Assembly (NCBI GenBank): GCA_013288045.1
Contig: JABDCP010000011.1
Location: forward strand, 1 to 37,045
DNA: 37,045 nt
Source: Candidatus Babelota bacterium
Lineage (GTDB): Bacteria > Babelota > Babeliae > Babelales > Babelaceae
Reading direction: 5' to 3'
Numbering within the stretch: position 1 is the stretch's first letter; the number at the start of each line of letters is the position of its first letter. The notes beneath the pieces are model-generated. The model was not told where the DNA came from and did no database searches. It worked only from the letters and a program-made list of their open reading frames with translations. The translations under genes and the position numbers were made by a program. This document shows, piece by piece, positions 15,246 to 23,960 of the stretch.

Positions 15246-17399
15246 TTATAAGGCTACTTTCTTATCAATGAAAGTGGCCGGTACCCAACCTTTTCCTTTT
15301 GTCGATGAGACATAGTACCATGCACCTTCCTTTTTCACAAGCGCAAGTTCATCAAAAGGCTCCAACACCGCCCGAGAAGGATAGGTCTCGGAAGGCCCCA
15401 TATATAACTCAACTCCTTGAGTGACGAAAGCCAAGGGATACAGCTCTTTAGGCAACCTAAGAGCCCATCCAATAAGAAACCCAAACCACAGAATAAGAAG
15501 AGCAGAACGTAGCTCTGAAGAAATGCGCGAAATAGCAAACCAAAGAAACCACCATCCAATAAGTACTCCCATCTGCCATACAACAAAGGGAATTACGCCC
15601 AACGAGAGCTGTGCTTGGGCAATGAGTGAAGCAGCGTCAACCCCTTTAAGAGTAGTCATGAGCATACAAGCAATGAGGAGCGCCTTCGCTCGGTTACTCA
15701 CCGTAGCAAGGACATTCAAAGCTCGAGAGAAAAGAGTACGATCCTTTTGTGGAGCACCCTTTTCTGCATAGGAGCTTACTTGTAAAGCATCCTGAAGCAG
15801 CTGTGCTACGTCAGAAGTGGTCTTCTCAGAGTAGCCTTGAGCTTTCAATGCGATAATAATATCCTCATCACGAGGGTCTTCAAGTCTTAAGAACTTTGCT
15901 AACGACTGCTTTATACTATCATAGACGTGAGCAGCATCACCCCGCTTTTCAAGAAGGTGAAGTTCTTGGGAACCCTTTTTCAAGGCTCGCCAAGAGCGCC
16001 TTCTGAGTAAAAATTTTTCAAACAATGGTGCACCCAATTTCCCAATATACCTACATAGAACATACAGTGGAGGGAGCAGCATAAGCAGTATAAACCATCC
16101 TAGGGGTATTTGAGGAACCTCAGGTACTGCTGATTTCCGAGGCTCTTCCATACGAGAAAGCTCTTCGGGCTCTTCTTCAGAAAGTTGAGGATTTACGCTT
16201 GTGCTTGTACTCCCTAATGCTCCTGGAGTAATCGTGAGTGACAGAGGTTGCGAATGGAGCGTTTTATAGGATTTTACGTTCGTATCAAAGTAGGTAAGTT
16301 CCTGTGCAGGGATAGTATAGCTTCCCTCTTTAAGTCCCTGGATGACGTAGGACCAGTGTACTCCAGATCCATTTCTCTCTAGAGTAGTTTTAGAAGGATA
16401 CGCACGAAACGATTCGGGAAGTTTTGGTGTCGGCGCTTTGAGCTGAGCAAAGTCAGCATCACCTTGCACTGAGAGTACCAAGGTTCCTGCTTCGCCTCGT
16501 TGAATCTCCTGAGCACTTATCGTCGCAGCCAAACGTTTGAGATTTCCTACCCCTACAATCTGCTTATCTGTGTGAGGAAGTTCATGCACCATGAGTTGCA
16601 CTGAGGGTGAAAACGCCGATTCTCGTGTCTGCATCTGAAAAGGAAAGAACGTTGACCACCGCTGTGCTTGCTGAGGCAAGACATAGTCAGCCCGCAATTG
16701 TGGTATTCTCAATAGACCAGCATGCTCAGGATATAAGTCACCGGTAAATTCTATGACGTTATAGACTTGGTCACCTTTACGCTCAGTTTTAGCATTGCCC
16801 TTGCTTACCTCTTTTATCTGGACATCCTGAAGTTGCGGCATCCCTAAATGTATCGGTTTTAAGTCGGGCTCTTGCCAAGAAAAGCGTAAGGCAAAAGTAA
16901 CCTTTTCCCCTACATAGGCCTCAGTTTTTGCAAGCTTTAAGGTTAGCTTTGGCGCTTCATATTCAGTCTTTTTCTGATCTTTTCCACCTTCAACCACTTC
17001 GATATTCACTGATCCAGATTCTTTGCCAGAGAGCTCGCTAAAGCGAGCAGGACCAAGAACGTAGGTCCCAGGCTTTTCAGCTACTAAAGTATAGTGAGCA
17101 GTAATCTCTTCTTCAATGATGCCATGGCTTTGCGACTGCATAGTTTGACTATTCTGCCCAGCAATATGAAAGGACGTAAGCCCTTCAACTCGAGGAAATG
17201 ATCGTATCCGACCTGGATTTTTTGCAGTAACTAACAAGGTAAATGGTTTACCTACTGCCACAGATGTTAAGGGTACCCCCTGTACAGACTGTACCGTAAT
17301 GCTAACCTGATCATCCGCAGCATAAGCACCACAGATCATCCCAGTAAGACAGAAGATGCTACCAATTCTTTTGGCCTGGTTGAAGACGTCCACCCGCAT
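15246..17399 (-). CDS. batD: BatD protein fused to a BatE-like SH3 module
   Basis: The 717-aa protein has a signal peptide, a long beta-rich BatD (oxygen tolerance) region with repeated immunoglobulin-like segments (VSITVQSVQGVPL..VAVGKPFTLLV at the start), a membrane helix (GWFILLMLLPPLYVLCRYIG), the helical BatD tail, further helices (about 590-650) and a C-terminal SH3-like domain (ELYMGPSETYPS..KGWVPATFI) as found in BatE. Bat proteins form an inner-membrane complex linked to aerotolerance or envelope stress; their chemistry is unresolved. ATG at 17399 is chosen because GGGAGG lies just ahead; this overlaps batC by 41 bp. Confidence 0.85.
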   Translation of the reverse strand: MRVDVFNQAKRIGSIFCLTGMICGAYAADDQVSITVQSVQGVPLTSVAVGKPFTLLVTAKNPGRIRSFPRVEGLTSFHIAGQNSQTMQSQSHGIIEEEITAHYTLVAEKPGTYVLGPARFSELSGKESGSVNIEVVEGGKDQKKTEYEAPKLTLKLAKTEAYVGEKVTFALRFSWQEPDLKPIHLGMPQLQDVQIKEVSKGNAKTERKGDQVYNVIEFTGDLYPEHAGLLRIPQLRADYVLPQQAQRWSTFFPFQMQTRESAFSPSVQLMVHELPHTDKQIVGVGNLKRLAATISAQEIQRGEAGTLVLSVQGDADFAQLKAPTPKLPESFRAYPSKTTLERNGSGVHWSYVIQGLKEGSYTIPAQELTYFDTNVKSYKTLHSQPLSLTITPGALGSTSTSVNPQLSEEEPEELSRMEEPRKSAVPEVPQIPLGWFILLMLLPPLYVLCRYIGKLGAPLFEKFLLRRRSWRALKKGSQELHLLEKRGDAAHVYDSIKQSLAKFLRLEDPRDEDIIIALKAQGYSEKTTSDVAQLLQDALQVSSYAEKGAPQKDRTLFSRALNVLATVSNRAKALLIACMLMTTLKGVDAASLIAQAQLSLGVIPFVVWQMGVLIGWWFLWFAISRISSELRSALLILWFGFLIGWALRLPKELYPLAFVTQGVELYMGPSETYPSRAVLEPFDELALVKKEGAWYYVSSTKGKGWVPATFIDKKVAL

Positions 17400-18492
17400 G
17401 GGCCCTCCCAAATAGTTGTTTATATGCTCTCTTATCACCTTCTTCCACCTGCTCAAGTCCTGCTCGCTCCTGTGCATTTAACTGATTTTCTGGTATACTT
17501 TGAGCTTGTTGACCCTTTTCGTCAGATACTTCATGCTGAGGTACTTTATGTGGCTCTTGTGTACCCTTTTTGTCATCCTTCTTCTCTGTGCCAGCCCCCA
17601 CGTCAGGAGCCTGTTTGCCCCTATCAGGAGAGCGCTCTTGCTCCCTTTTGGGCTCATTTTTGCTCTCTTTGCCGTCCTTCTGATCACGATCGGATCCCGC
17701 CTTCGGCCGCTCAGGCCCCTTGCTGGATCGATCTTGCTCGCTTTTCTGTTCGTTTTTGCTTTGTTGGTCAGTCTGCTCGGGATTATCTTTGGGTTCTTTA
17801 TCTTGCTGTGGAACGTTATTATCTTGCTCTTTATTCCCCTGACCTTGCTTGCCTCGCTGTCCTTTATCCTCTGGGCTCTTATCAGATTGGCCCTCTTGCC
17901 CTTCTGAATCATTTTTTTCTTGTGTACCTTCGGGGCTTTGCTTTTGTTCTTGCGACTCGTTATCCTGTTTATTATTTTCAGAATCGCTCTCTTTTTTGGA
18001 TGAACCTTGTCCTTTGGTATCCTGAGATTCCTTTTTTTGATTCTTATCGCTCTGAGATTGATCCTGATTCTTTTGTTGTTCCTTTTGCTTTTTAATAAGT
18101 TCAATACGCTCTTTTGCATGAGGATTATCGGGATTCATAGTAAGAACCTGCTCATACGTTGCAAGTGCCTCATCAAGGCTTTTTTGCATGAACTGGGTAT
18201 CACCCTTATTAAATAATGCCTGCTCTTTAAGAAGTGCTGGGCTGTAAGAGGATCTACTTACCTCATCAAACGCCTTCAGGGCTTTGCCATAATCTTTTTG
18301 GGTGTAAGCTACCTTACCAACGTTGTACAGAGCTGGCATATCAGATGCACTAGCGGCATCTTCATAGCGGGCTCGTGCCGTCTCAAGATCACCTGATCTA
18401 TATGCTTGGTCACCTTGCCATGCGGTAAAAGAGCCAAGCTTTGCACAGAGAGGAACATACAGAAAAAGAGAAATACCTATAAACCTTTTCAT
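17359..18492 (-). CDS. batC: BatC-like TPR protein with very hydrophilic tail
   Basis: The 377-aa product has a signal peptide, two to three TPR units (GDLETARARYEDAA, KDYGKALKAFDEV, SLDEALATYEQVLTMNPDNPHA) and then about 200 residues almost entirely of Gln, Lys, Asp, Glu, Ser, Asn, Pro and Gly (about 130-335). A short ordered end (NAQERAGLEQVEEGDKRAY) follows. The layout fits BatC, a periplasmic scaffold. ATG at 18492 overlaps the batB TGA as ATGA. The plus-strand frames opposite the low-complexity region are shadows. Confidence 0.8.
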   Translation of the reverse strand: MKRFIGISLFLYVPLCAKLGSFTAWQGDQAYRSGDLETARARYEDAASASDMPALYNVGKVAYTQKDYGKALKAFDEVSRSSYSPALLKEQALFNKGDTQFMQKSLDEALATYEQVLTMNPDNPHAKERIELIKKQKEQQKNQDQSQSDKNQKKESQDTKGQGSSKKESDSENNKQDNESQEQKQSPEGTQEKNDSEGQEGQSDKSPEDKGQRGKQGQGNKEQDNNVPQQDKEPKDNPEQTDQQSKNEQKSEQDRSSKGPERPKAGSDRDQKDGKESKNEPKREQERSPDRGKQAPDVGAGTEKKDDKKGTQEPHKVPQHEVSDEKGQQAQSIPENQLNAQERAGLEQVEEGDKRAYKQLFGRAHAGGRLQPGQKNW

Positions 18493-19472
18493 AGTATCCA
18501 ATCTAGAAGAAGAAGAATCGCACCTATTAGCGCAAAAAGCGTATAGCGCTCCTCTTGGGTTGCAAACGTCGTATCATCAAATTTTTCCTTTTCAAAACGA
18601 TGCACTGCTTTCACGAGAGCTGCACTATCCTCTTCGTTCGGTGTCATACGTATATACGTACCTCCCGTTTTTTTGGCAAGGTCACTTAACAGCTGCTCAT
18701 TTAGTCTTGTAATAACCAGATTTCCTTGAGCGTCTTTCTGATGACCTTGGGTCTTACCCCGCTCATCGTATAGAGGAATTGGAGCCCCTTCGGGAGTTCC
18801 CACCCCTACAGTAAAAATATGTACTCCGAGCTTTTGTGCTTGTGCTTCAACTCCTAACAAATCGGTCGAGAAATCTTCTCCATCGGTAAAGAGAACCAAC
18901 AACCGAGAGGCGCGTCCAGGAACATCTTCAAATGTCTTGATCGCTGTTGAAAGAGCTGCATCAATCGCCGTAGTACCAGTAGATACTGCTTCAACATCTG
19001 CCAAATCAAGAAAATTAAGAAACGCATGAGTATCACTTGTAAAAGGACATTGTACCAGCGCTATCCCTGAAAAGACAAGCAAGCTCACCCTTTCAGCAGT
19101 CAAACGGGAAAGAAGCTCTTTAATCTTTTTCTTCGCCGCGTCAATACGTGAAGGAAGAATATCCTGAGCAAGCATACTGCGAGAAATATCAAGGGCGATA
19201 AGGACATCACGGCCCTCTTGAGAGACCGTCTGAGAAACTTCTCCCCATTGCGGTCGAGCAAGAGCAATCGCTAACAATAAAAGGCTCACACTTACCAAGA
19301 TCGTTTTAAGAAATTTACGGAACAACGAAAAATGCTTAAGTGTGTTCATTCCTCCAAGCTGCTGCGATACTCTCTTTTGCCAGAGGTACCGGCGAAAGAG
19401 CAACAGAGCACCGCAGAAAGCGATACCCAGAAGAACTATAAAAACTTTTGGATACAGTACCAGATGCATCAT
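18489..19472 (-). CDS. batB: BatB, von Willebrand A domain membrane protein
   Basis: The 327-aa protein has two N-terminal membrane helices, a VWA domain and a C-terminal helix (ALIGAILLLLDW). The metal-ion site DISRS is complete, with the later Thr and Asp positions (TGTTAIDAAL, LFTDGED) present. It pairs with BatA in the periplasm-facing Bat complex. The ATG at 19472 overlaps the batA stop as ATGA and is preferred to ATG 19484, which has no ribosome site. It is translationally coupled on both sides. Confidence 0.9.
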   Translation of the reverse strand: MMHLVLYPKVFIVLLGIAFCGALLLFRRYLWQKRVSQQLGGMNTLKHFSLFRKFLKTILVSVSLLLLAIALARPQWGEVSQTVSQEGRDVLIALDISRSMLAQDILPSRIDAAKKKIKELLSRLTAERVSLLVFSGIALVQCPFTSDTHAFLNFLDLADVEAVSTGTTAIDAALSTAIKTFEDVPGRASRLLVLFTDGEDFSTDLLGVEAQAQKLGVHIFTVGVGTPEGAPIPLYDERGKTQGHQKDAQGNLVITRLNEQLLSDLAKKTGGTYIRMTPNEEDSAALVKAVHRFEKEKFDDTTFATQEERYTLFALIGAILLLLDWIL

Positions 19473-20449
19473 AATCGAACCCATATAAGTGTAGTCATCA
19501 ACAGTTCAGCAAGAAGAAGAAGCGCTGCTGCCCATAAAAAATACATAAAATATTCAAGGTAGCGAGCATATACCGGCATCTCATGCTCAGTGCGCTCAAG
19601 TAGATCGATGGTGTCATAAATCTTTTCAAGCTCTTGAGGGTTGCGCGCAGTAAACGAGCTCCCTCCCGTTTCTTTTGCATAGTAATTGAGTAATTGCTCA
19701 TTATACTGAGTCCTATGTTGTTGCCATCCAAAAAAGTTATTGAAATACCAGCCACCATCTGGTGCTCCGATACCTATCGTATAAATCTTTATGCCCAGCT
19801 TTTTGGCAAGATCAACAGCAACTTTTGGATTAATATCATTGGGCGACGGTGCTCCATCAGTAAGCACAATCATAATACGAGAGGCTGCTTTTGATTTTTT
19901 CAATCGATTCGCTGCCACAATAATACCATCAGAAAGCACCGTACCCTCTACAGGTATCGTCTCAACCGTCGTTTGTTTGAGCAACTCTTCAAGCATGTGC
20001 TTATCAAGAGTCAGAGGACATCGCGTTACGGCTACTCCTGAAAAAATAACTAATCCCATCGGGTCATTCACCCGCTTTTTTATAAACTTAATTGCTTCAT
20101 CTCGTGCGATATCAATACGTGACCGCTCAGTAGACCGATCATCAATTAATTGCATACTTCCCGAAGCATCAAATACGAGCATAATATCTACGCCCTTAAC
20201 AGGAACTTTGGTCCGCTCATCAGGTTCTCTAAATCGGGCAAGTGCCAAACAAATTGACGTAAGCGCTAAAAGTCTTAGCAAAAAGGGAATGATCGTATGC
20301 CATTGCCCCCTATACATAAGTGCCTTCAAAGGAAGAAGTGAAGAATAACGGTATACCGGCTCTTTGTAAGAGAACCAACGGAAAAGAGCCGCTATAAGAA
20401 GTATCGGCAGCCCTATAAAAAGGAAATAAGGATAGACTACTTCTAGCAT
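19469..20449 (-). CDS. batA: BatA, von Willebrand A domain membrane protein
   Basis: The 326-aa protein has N-terminal membrane helices (YPYFLFIGLPILLIAALF and a second near IIPFLLRLLALTSICLALA), a VWA domain with intact DASGS metal site and LTDGAPSP strand, and a C-terminal helix (FMYFLWAAALLLLAELL). GAGGATT about 8 nt before the ATG at 20449 sets the start. It lies 10 bp after plsC and overlaps batB by ATGA. Confidence 0.9.
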   Translation of the reverse strand: MLEVVYPYFLFIGLPILLIAALFRWFSYKEPVYRYSSLLPLKALMYRGQWHTIIPFLLRLLALTSICLALARFREPDERTKVPVKGVDIMLVFDASGSMQLIDDRSTERSRIDIARDEAIKFIKKRVNDPMGLVIFSGVAVTRCPLTLDKHMLEELLKQTTVETIPVEGTVLSDGIIVAANRLKKSKAASRIMIVLTDGAPSPNDINPKVAVDLAKKLGIKIYTIGIGAPDGGWYFNNFFGWQQHRTQYNEQLLNYYAKETGGSSFTARNPQELEKIYDTIDLLERTEHEMPVYARYLEYFMYFLWAAALLLLAELLMTTLIWVRL

Positions 20450-20459
20450 AGGCAATCCT

Positions 20460-21197
20460 CTACTGGCGACTATGGTACTGATTATACTGTTCTACAAACC
20501 ATGCATGCACACGCCGTGAAAAAGCAGCTTCGGTTTCATCTTCAGACATATACATCGGTTCCCCGATAACGACATCCAGAGGACTCGGATAAATATAAAA
20601 TGAGTATACCGGATAAATGAGCGTATTATTAGGCATAAATATGGGAACCACAGGCCTTTTTGTAAGCTTTGCAATTAAGGCAAATCCCTCATAAAACTCA
20701 TGAATAGCTCCATCTTTGTAGCGCATACCTTCAGGAAAAATGAGTAAATGTCCCGGCCTATCTTTTAAAAAGCGTATCATTTTAAGAAGCGATCCAGCTG
20801 CCTTTCCTGGTTGAGTGCGCTCAACAGGCACAAACATACGTCGTATAAAAAATCCAAGGACAGGCATATCAAGATAGTAAGCAAGCACTAACCAGACATG
20901 TGAAGAGCCCCGGCAAAGAGATCCTAATACGGGTATATCAAAAGCTGATTGATGATTGGCAGCAAGTATAGCAGGCTCGTGAGGTAAGTTCTTTTCACCC
21001 GTTATGGTCATGCGGTTTAATGAGGCGTAACAGATCCAGAGGTAGAACCAATAGAGCAACATGAAGAAGACCTTATTGTCATATCGAAACCGCGCAGGCA
21101 AGCACGCCAACAAAAATAGTGGCGGCACAAAAATAAGAAGACCAATTCCACATAAGAGATAACAAAAAAGGGTACGTATGAGTAATAATAGCTTCAT
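20460..21197 (-). CDS. plsC: 1-acyl-sn-glycerol-3-phosphate acyltransferase
   Basis: PlsC transfers an acyl chain to lysophosphatidic acid, giving phosphatidic acid for membrane lipid synthesis. The H-x4-D motif (His82-Asp87, NHQSAFD), the FPEGMR motif (154-159) and RPVVPIFMP are present, after one or two N-terminal membrane segments. At 245 aa it is of usual length. No Shine-Dalgarno precedes the ATG; a promoter ends 6 nt before it, so the mRNA is probably leaderless. It is the first gene of the bat operon. Confidence 0.93.
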   Translation of the reverse strand: MKLLLLIRTLFCYLLCGIGLLIFVPPLFLLACLPARFRYDNKVFFMLLYWFYLWICYASLNRMTITGEKNLPHEPAILAANHQSAFDIPVLGSLCRGSSHVWLVLAYYLDMPVLGFFIRRMFVPVERTQPGKAAGSLLKMIRFLKDRPGHLLIFPEGMRYKDGAIHEFYEGFALIAKLTKRPVVPIFMPNNTLIYPVYSFYIYPSPLDVVIGEPMYMSEDETEAAFSRRVHAWFVEQYNQYHSRQ

Positions 21198-21203
21198 AAG
21201 ATT

Positions 21204-21231
21204 AGTGTACCATTCCCGTACGAATGATCAA
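21204..21231 (-). promoter_or_regulatory. Promoter of the plsC-bat operon (leaderless)
   Basis: On the minus strand TTGATC (21231-21226), a 16-bp spacer and TACACT (21209-21204). The expected start, about 7 nt on, falls on or next to the plsC ATG at 21197, and no ribosome site is present. Confidence 0.5.
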
Positions 21232-21269
21232 TGGGCCATATATCTACCTTATGCATATGCAGGAGCTGC

Positions 21270-23003
21270 CTAAAATGATACGGCAACCTTAACCCAAACA
21301 CCCCATTGGTTAAGAGCTCCTAATAGTCGGTCTTTACCATCAGCTTCAAGTTCACCCCCTATACCAATCTGGGGTTCCCAAGGGCGATTGCCCGCTGTGT
21401 AACTCAGATGGACAAAGAACTTATGGGTCAGCTGGTGAGGGACCGTGCCGCTAATAAGATCTAAACTCTCAGCGGTAATGATAAGAGGTGGTACTGACTC
21501 TAAAGCTAGTTTGAAAGGAGGAACGGTTGGACTATCCCAGGTGATAGCAATTTCTCCCGTTTCAAGTTCGATAGCGGCAGGATTGGAAACGGGTCCTCCT
21601 TGATTAATGCGCGCTTGCTGCTGTACTGAATTAAGTTTTTCAAGACCCTCAATCGTATCTGTATCGGTATCAAGGATACGGTAGTAGGCGCCTTCGGTTC
21701 CTTTTATCCCAAATCTCCGATTATTTAAATCTGATGGATGAAAGTGTTCCTGCAGTCGTATCTTCTCTTTAGACCGAGCATAGATATTATACCCAAGATC
21801 AAGGCCCCAACGATCATAGTAGTAGGTAAGCTTTAGCGCTGCATCAAGTTTAGCACTTCCTCCCACACGAACCGCTCGTGTTGTAAAGTCTACCGCATTG
21901 ATCAAAGAGCCGGTATAGGTACCCTCGCTATCAAATTCTTTTAAGAGCATATAGCGGCTCAGAGGACCATGTCCAATCAGATCAAATGAGCGTCTCTGAA
22001 ACTTCTTAAATTGATGAGACAAGTACCCATTACATGAAAATGAAAGAATATGAAGACCGCACCGCATAAGATCTACATGGCCAGAGATGCCAGGTCCAAG
22101 TTCCCATAACCGTCCTGATCCTACAATCGGCTCAAAAATAAATTCACTGCGCGGCACATTGCCCGCAGGCGCGATAGCAATAAGATACACACTAGCATGG
22201 CTTGCTTCATCTGCATGCCAGTTATACCCTACAATAAAATCAAATTGAGGAACTGCAGTTTTTTGAAGTCGACCGCAAGGGAACTTCCCAAACACAAGCG
22301 GTTGGTCCATATCACCAAATACAAAGTCTCCTGACAATGCCTCGCGAATACTTAGGGCTGGCTCATCTGGAGATTGAGACATATAACCTGAGGGAAAGAA
22401 TGGAGACTCTTGGTTCACCACATTATTCTTTTCATTGCAATGGATACCAAGATCCCAACGGGTTACAACAACAGGAAAGTTGAACCGAAAGTAAAGTCCT
22501 GGGTACCAGCAATCAAGGCCTAGATAATAGTTCATATCAAGGATTATATTATCGATGCGTGGCTTAAAAGCGATAGAGCCTTCAAACATAGTGCTTAAAC
22601 CAAAGTAATCAGCAAGAAGATCCTCGGAATTTCTGTCTTCAACCTGGCTTCCTGAAAAATGGAGCTGGGTGCTTCCAAAAAGATATTGAGCTATCCGCTG
22701 TCCATGACGTGAGTGCGAATACTCTGTTGTTAATGACCAGTTACCCCATGCAAGTCCGTCGCATGTAGGAAGGTATTCCTTCCACCCCGCAAGATAACGA
22801 GCCATATTGGACCCTTGTGACCGGGGAAGGAAAAGTGTTCTTTGGCCACACGGAGAAACCCTTTTTCTTTCACAGGGCAATTTCTTACGAGTGAATGTTA
22901 TAGGGTTACACGCGTGCGCATGCAGCATGGTGTCACCCATTGCAGCCATGAAACCTAGAAACCACCACGATAAGGAATATTGCAGGCGAAAATGTTTTTT
23001 CAT
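21270..23003 (-). CDS. Predicted outer-membrane beta-barrel protein, unrecognised
   Basis: The 577-aa product has a signal peptide ending AHA near residue 31 and a body of alternating polar/aromatic strands (FRFNFPVVVTRWDLGI, KLTYYYDRWGLDLGYNIYA, HKFFVHLSYTAG). It ends WVKVAVSF, with the terminal Phe typical of barrels inserted by BamA. No family is recognised. A GAGA about 8 nt upstream may aid translation. It is divergent from uppP and has its own unit. It could be a porin or adhesin; nothing in the sequence decides. Confidence 0.75.
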   Translation of the reverse strand: MKKHFRLQYSLSWWFLGFMAAMGDTMLHAHACNPITFTRKKLPCERKRVSPCGQRTLFLPRSQGSNMARYLAGWKEYLPTCDGLAWGNWSLTTEYSHSRHGQRIAQYLFGSTQLHFSGSQVEDRNSEDLLADYFGLSTMFEGSIAFKPRIDNIILDMNYYLGLDCWYPGLYFRFNFPVVVTRWDLGIHCNEKNNVVNQESPFFPSGYMSQSPDEPALSIREALSGDFVFGDMDQPLVFGKFPCGRLQKTAVPQFDFIVGYNWHADEASHASVYLIAIAPAGNVPRSEFIFEPIVGSGRLWELGPGISGHVDLMRCGLHILSFSCNGYLSHQFKKFQRRSFDLIGHGPLSRYMLLKEFDSEGTYTGSLINAVDFTTRAVRVGGSAKLDAALKLTYYYDRWGLDLGYNIYARSKEKIRLQEHFHPSDLNNRRFGIKGTEGAYYRILDTDTDTIEGLEKLNSVQQQARINQGGPVSNPAAIELETGEIAITWDSPTVPPFKLALESVPPLIITAESLDLISGTVPHQLTHKFFVHLSYTAGNRPWEPQIGIGGELEADGKDRLLGALNQWGVWVKVAVSF

Positions 23004-23111
23004 AGCTATCTCTGCTTTTTGATCGACTTTTAAGCTATGGGCAGTATACTCTTACCTGAGCTTTTTTGTAAAGTTCAACTAAGCATAAGAAGATCCAACA
23101 TATCCAAGGCT

Positions 23112-23879
23112 ATGGTAAAAAGCATATTTATACTGTGGAACCTCAATGTTATCATGGAATCACTGCCCATAAGCAGTTCCGGGCATCTCAAGCTGCTTAC
23201 TCATTTACTTTTTGGTACAACTAAGAATGGCATAGATAGCGCAACTGAGCATCTCATGCATATTCCCAATGGCCTTCTCATTCTTATTTTCCTCGTTTGT
23301 CAGAATAGTAGTCATCTAAGTACCCGAACCATGGTCCTCTCTTTTGTGCTTGCGATAGCCATTACTAATGCACTCACAGGATGTGCCTATCTCACCATTA
23401 AAAATATACTTGAAAAAGTTCCTCTCTCCATAGGATTCCTATGTTCTGGCCTTGCTCTTCTTTCTCTTTCCTATGCCCCAGTTGGAACTCTTACAACTAT
23501 AAGTTTGTTCCACGCCCTTCTTATCGGCATTGCACAAACTGTGGCACTTATACCCGGAGTATCTCGCATGGCGCTTACCACCACGACAGGAATCTGGCTT
23601 GGCATCGATCCACACTTCAGTTTTTTCTATTCGTTAGCTTGTGAACTAATTCTTATCTTGATAGCAGTCGGAACTGCACTGCCAAAAAAAGGTTCTGCAC
23701 TGGTAAGCACACTTTCACGTGTTGAGCTGGCTATCCTTGCGGGAAGCTCAATTGTTTCATATGCTGCACTTTCTTTATCCTACGCAGCTTTTGTTACTAC
23801 TTTTGTAGTCTTTATTGGATGGTACCTTCTTGCCGTAAGCATTATCATCGGTTTCTCTTCTCTACGAAAATCTGTATAG
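23112..23879 (+). CDS. uppP: Undecaprenyl-diphosphatase
   Basis: UppP (BacA) dephosphorylates undecaprenyl pyrophosphate so the carrier can be reused for wall synthesis. Motif 1 reads ESLPISSSGHL, keeping the catalytic Glu and His; motif 2 reads PGVSRMALT, keeping Ser, Arg and Thr. About seven membrane helices are visible. The second conserved Glu, four residues before the ESLP Glu, is Asn (NVIMESLP). ATG at 23112 is chosen over 23037 because the longer form adds 25 residues with no family match; this gives 255 aa, near the usual 260-275. Only a weak AAGG precedes it. Confidence 0.88.
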   Translation: MVKSIFILWNLNVIMESLPISSSGHLKLLTHLLFGTTKNGIDSATEHLMHIPNGLLILIFLVCQNSSHLSTRTMVLSFVLAIAITNALTGCAYLTIKNILEKVPLSIGFLCSGLALLSLSYAPVGTLTTISLFHALLIGIAQTVALIPGVSRMALTTTTGIWLGIDPHFSFFYSLACELILILIAVGTALPKKGSALVSTLSRVELAILAGSSIVSYAALSLSYAAFVTTFVVFIGWYLLAVSIIIGFSSLRKSV

Positions 23880-23919
23880 TGATGTCTCCTCTGTATTGAG
23901 TAGAGAGGAGGCATCACTA
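23877..23919. terminator. Bidirectional terminator between uppP and nagZ
   Basis: A 16-bp stem, TAGTGATGTCTCCTCT (23877-23892) with AGAGGAGGCATCACTA (23904-23919), one wobble pair and an 11-nt loop. It starts at the uppP stop codon and lies between two convergent genes. On the minus strand a run of T (about 23930-23936) precedes rather than follows it. Confidence 0.65.
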
Positions 23920-23960
23920 TACTAGAATAAAAAAACTGGTGCACTTACCCTGCGGTTTCA

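Noticed and set aside
17424-18095. 223-aa plus-strand frame opposite batC
   Set aside because: Antisense of the low-complexity Lys/Gln/Glu-rich region; a biased codon pattern keeps several opposite frames open. No ribosome site or family.
17478-18119. 213-aa minus-strand frame in another phase of batC
   Set aside because: Composed of Lys/Ile/Arg runs, a phase shadow of the same low-complexity tract.
19791-20348. 185-aa plus-strand frame opposite batA
   Set aside because: Lies wholly within batA, whose VWA motifs are intact; no ribosome site.
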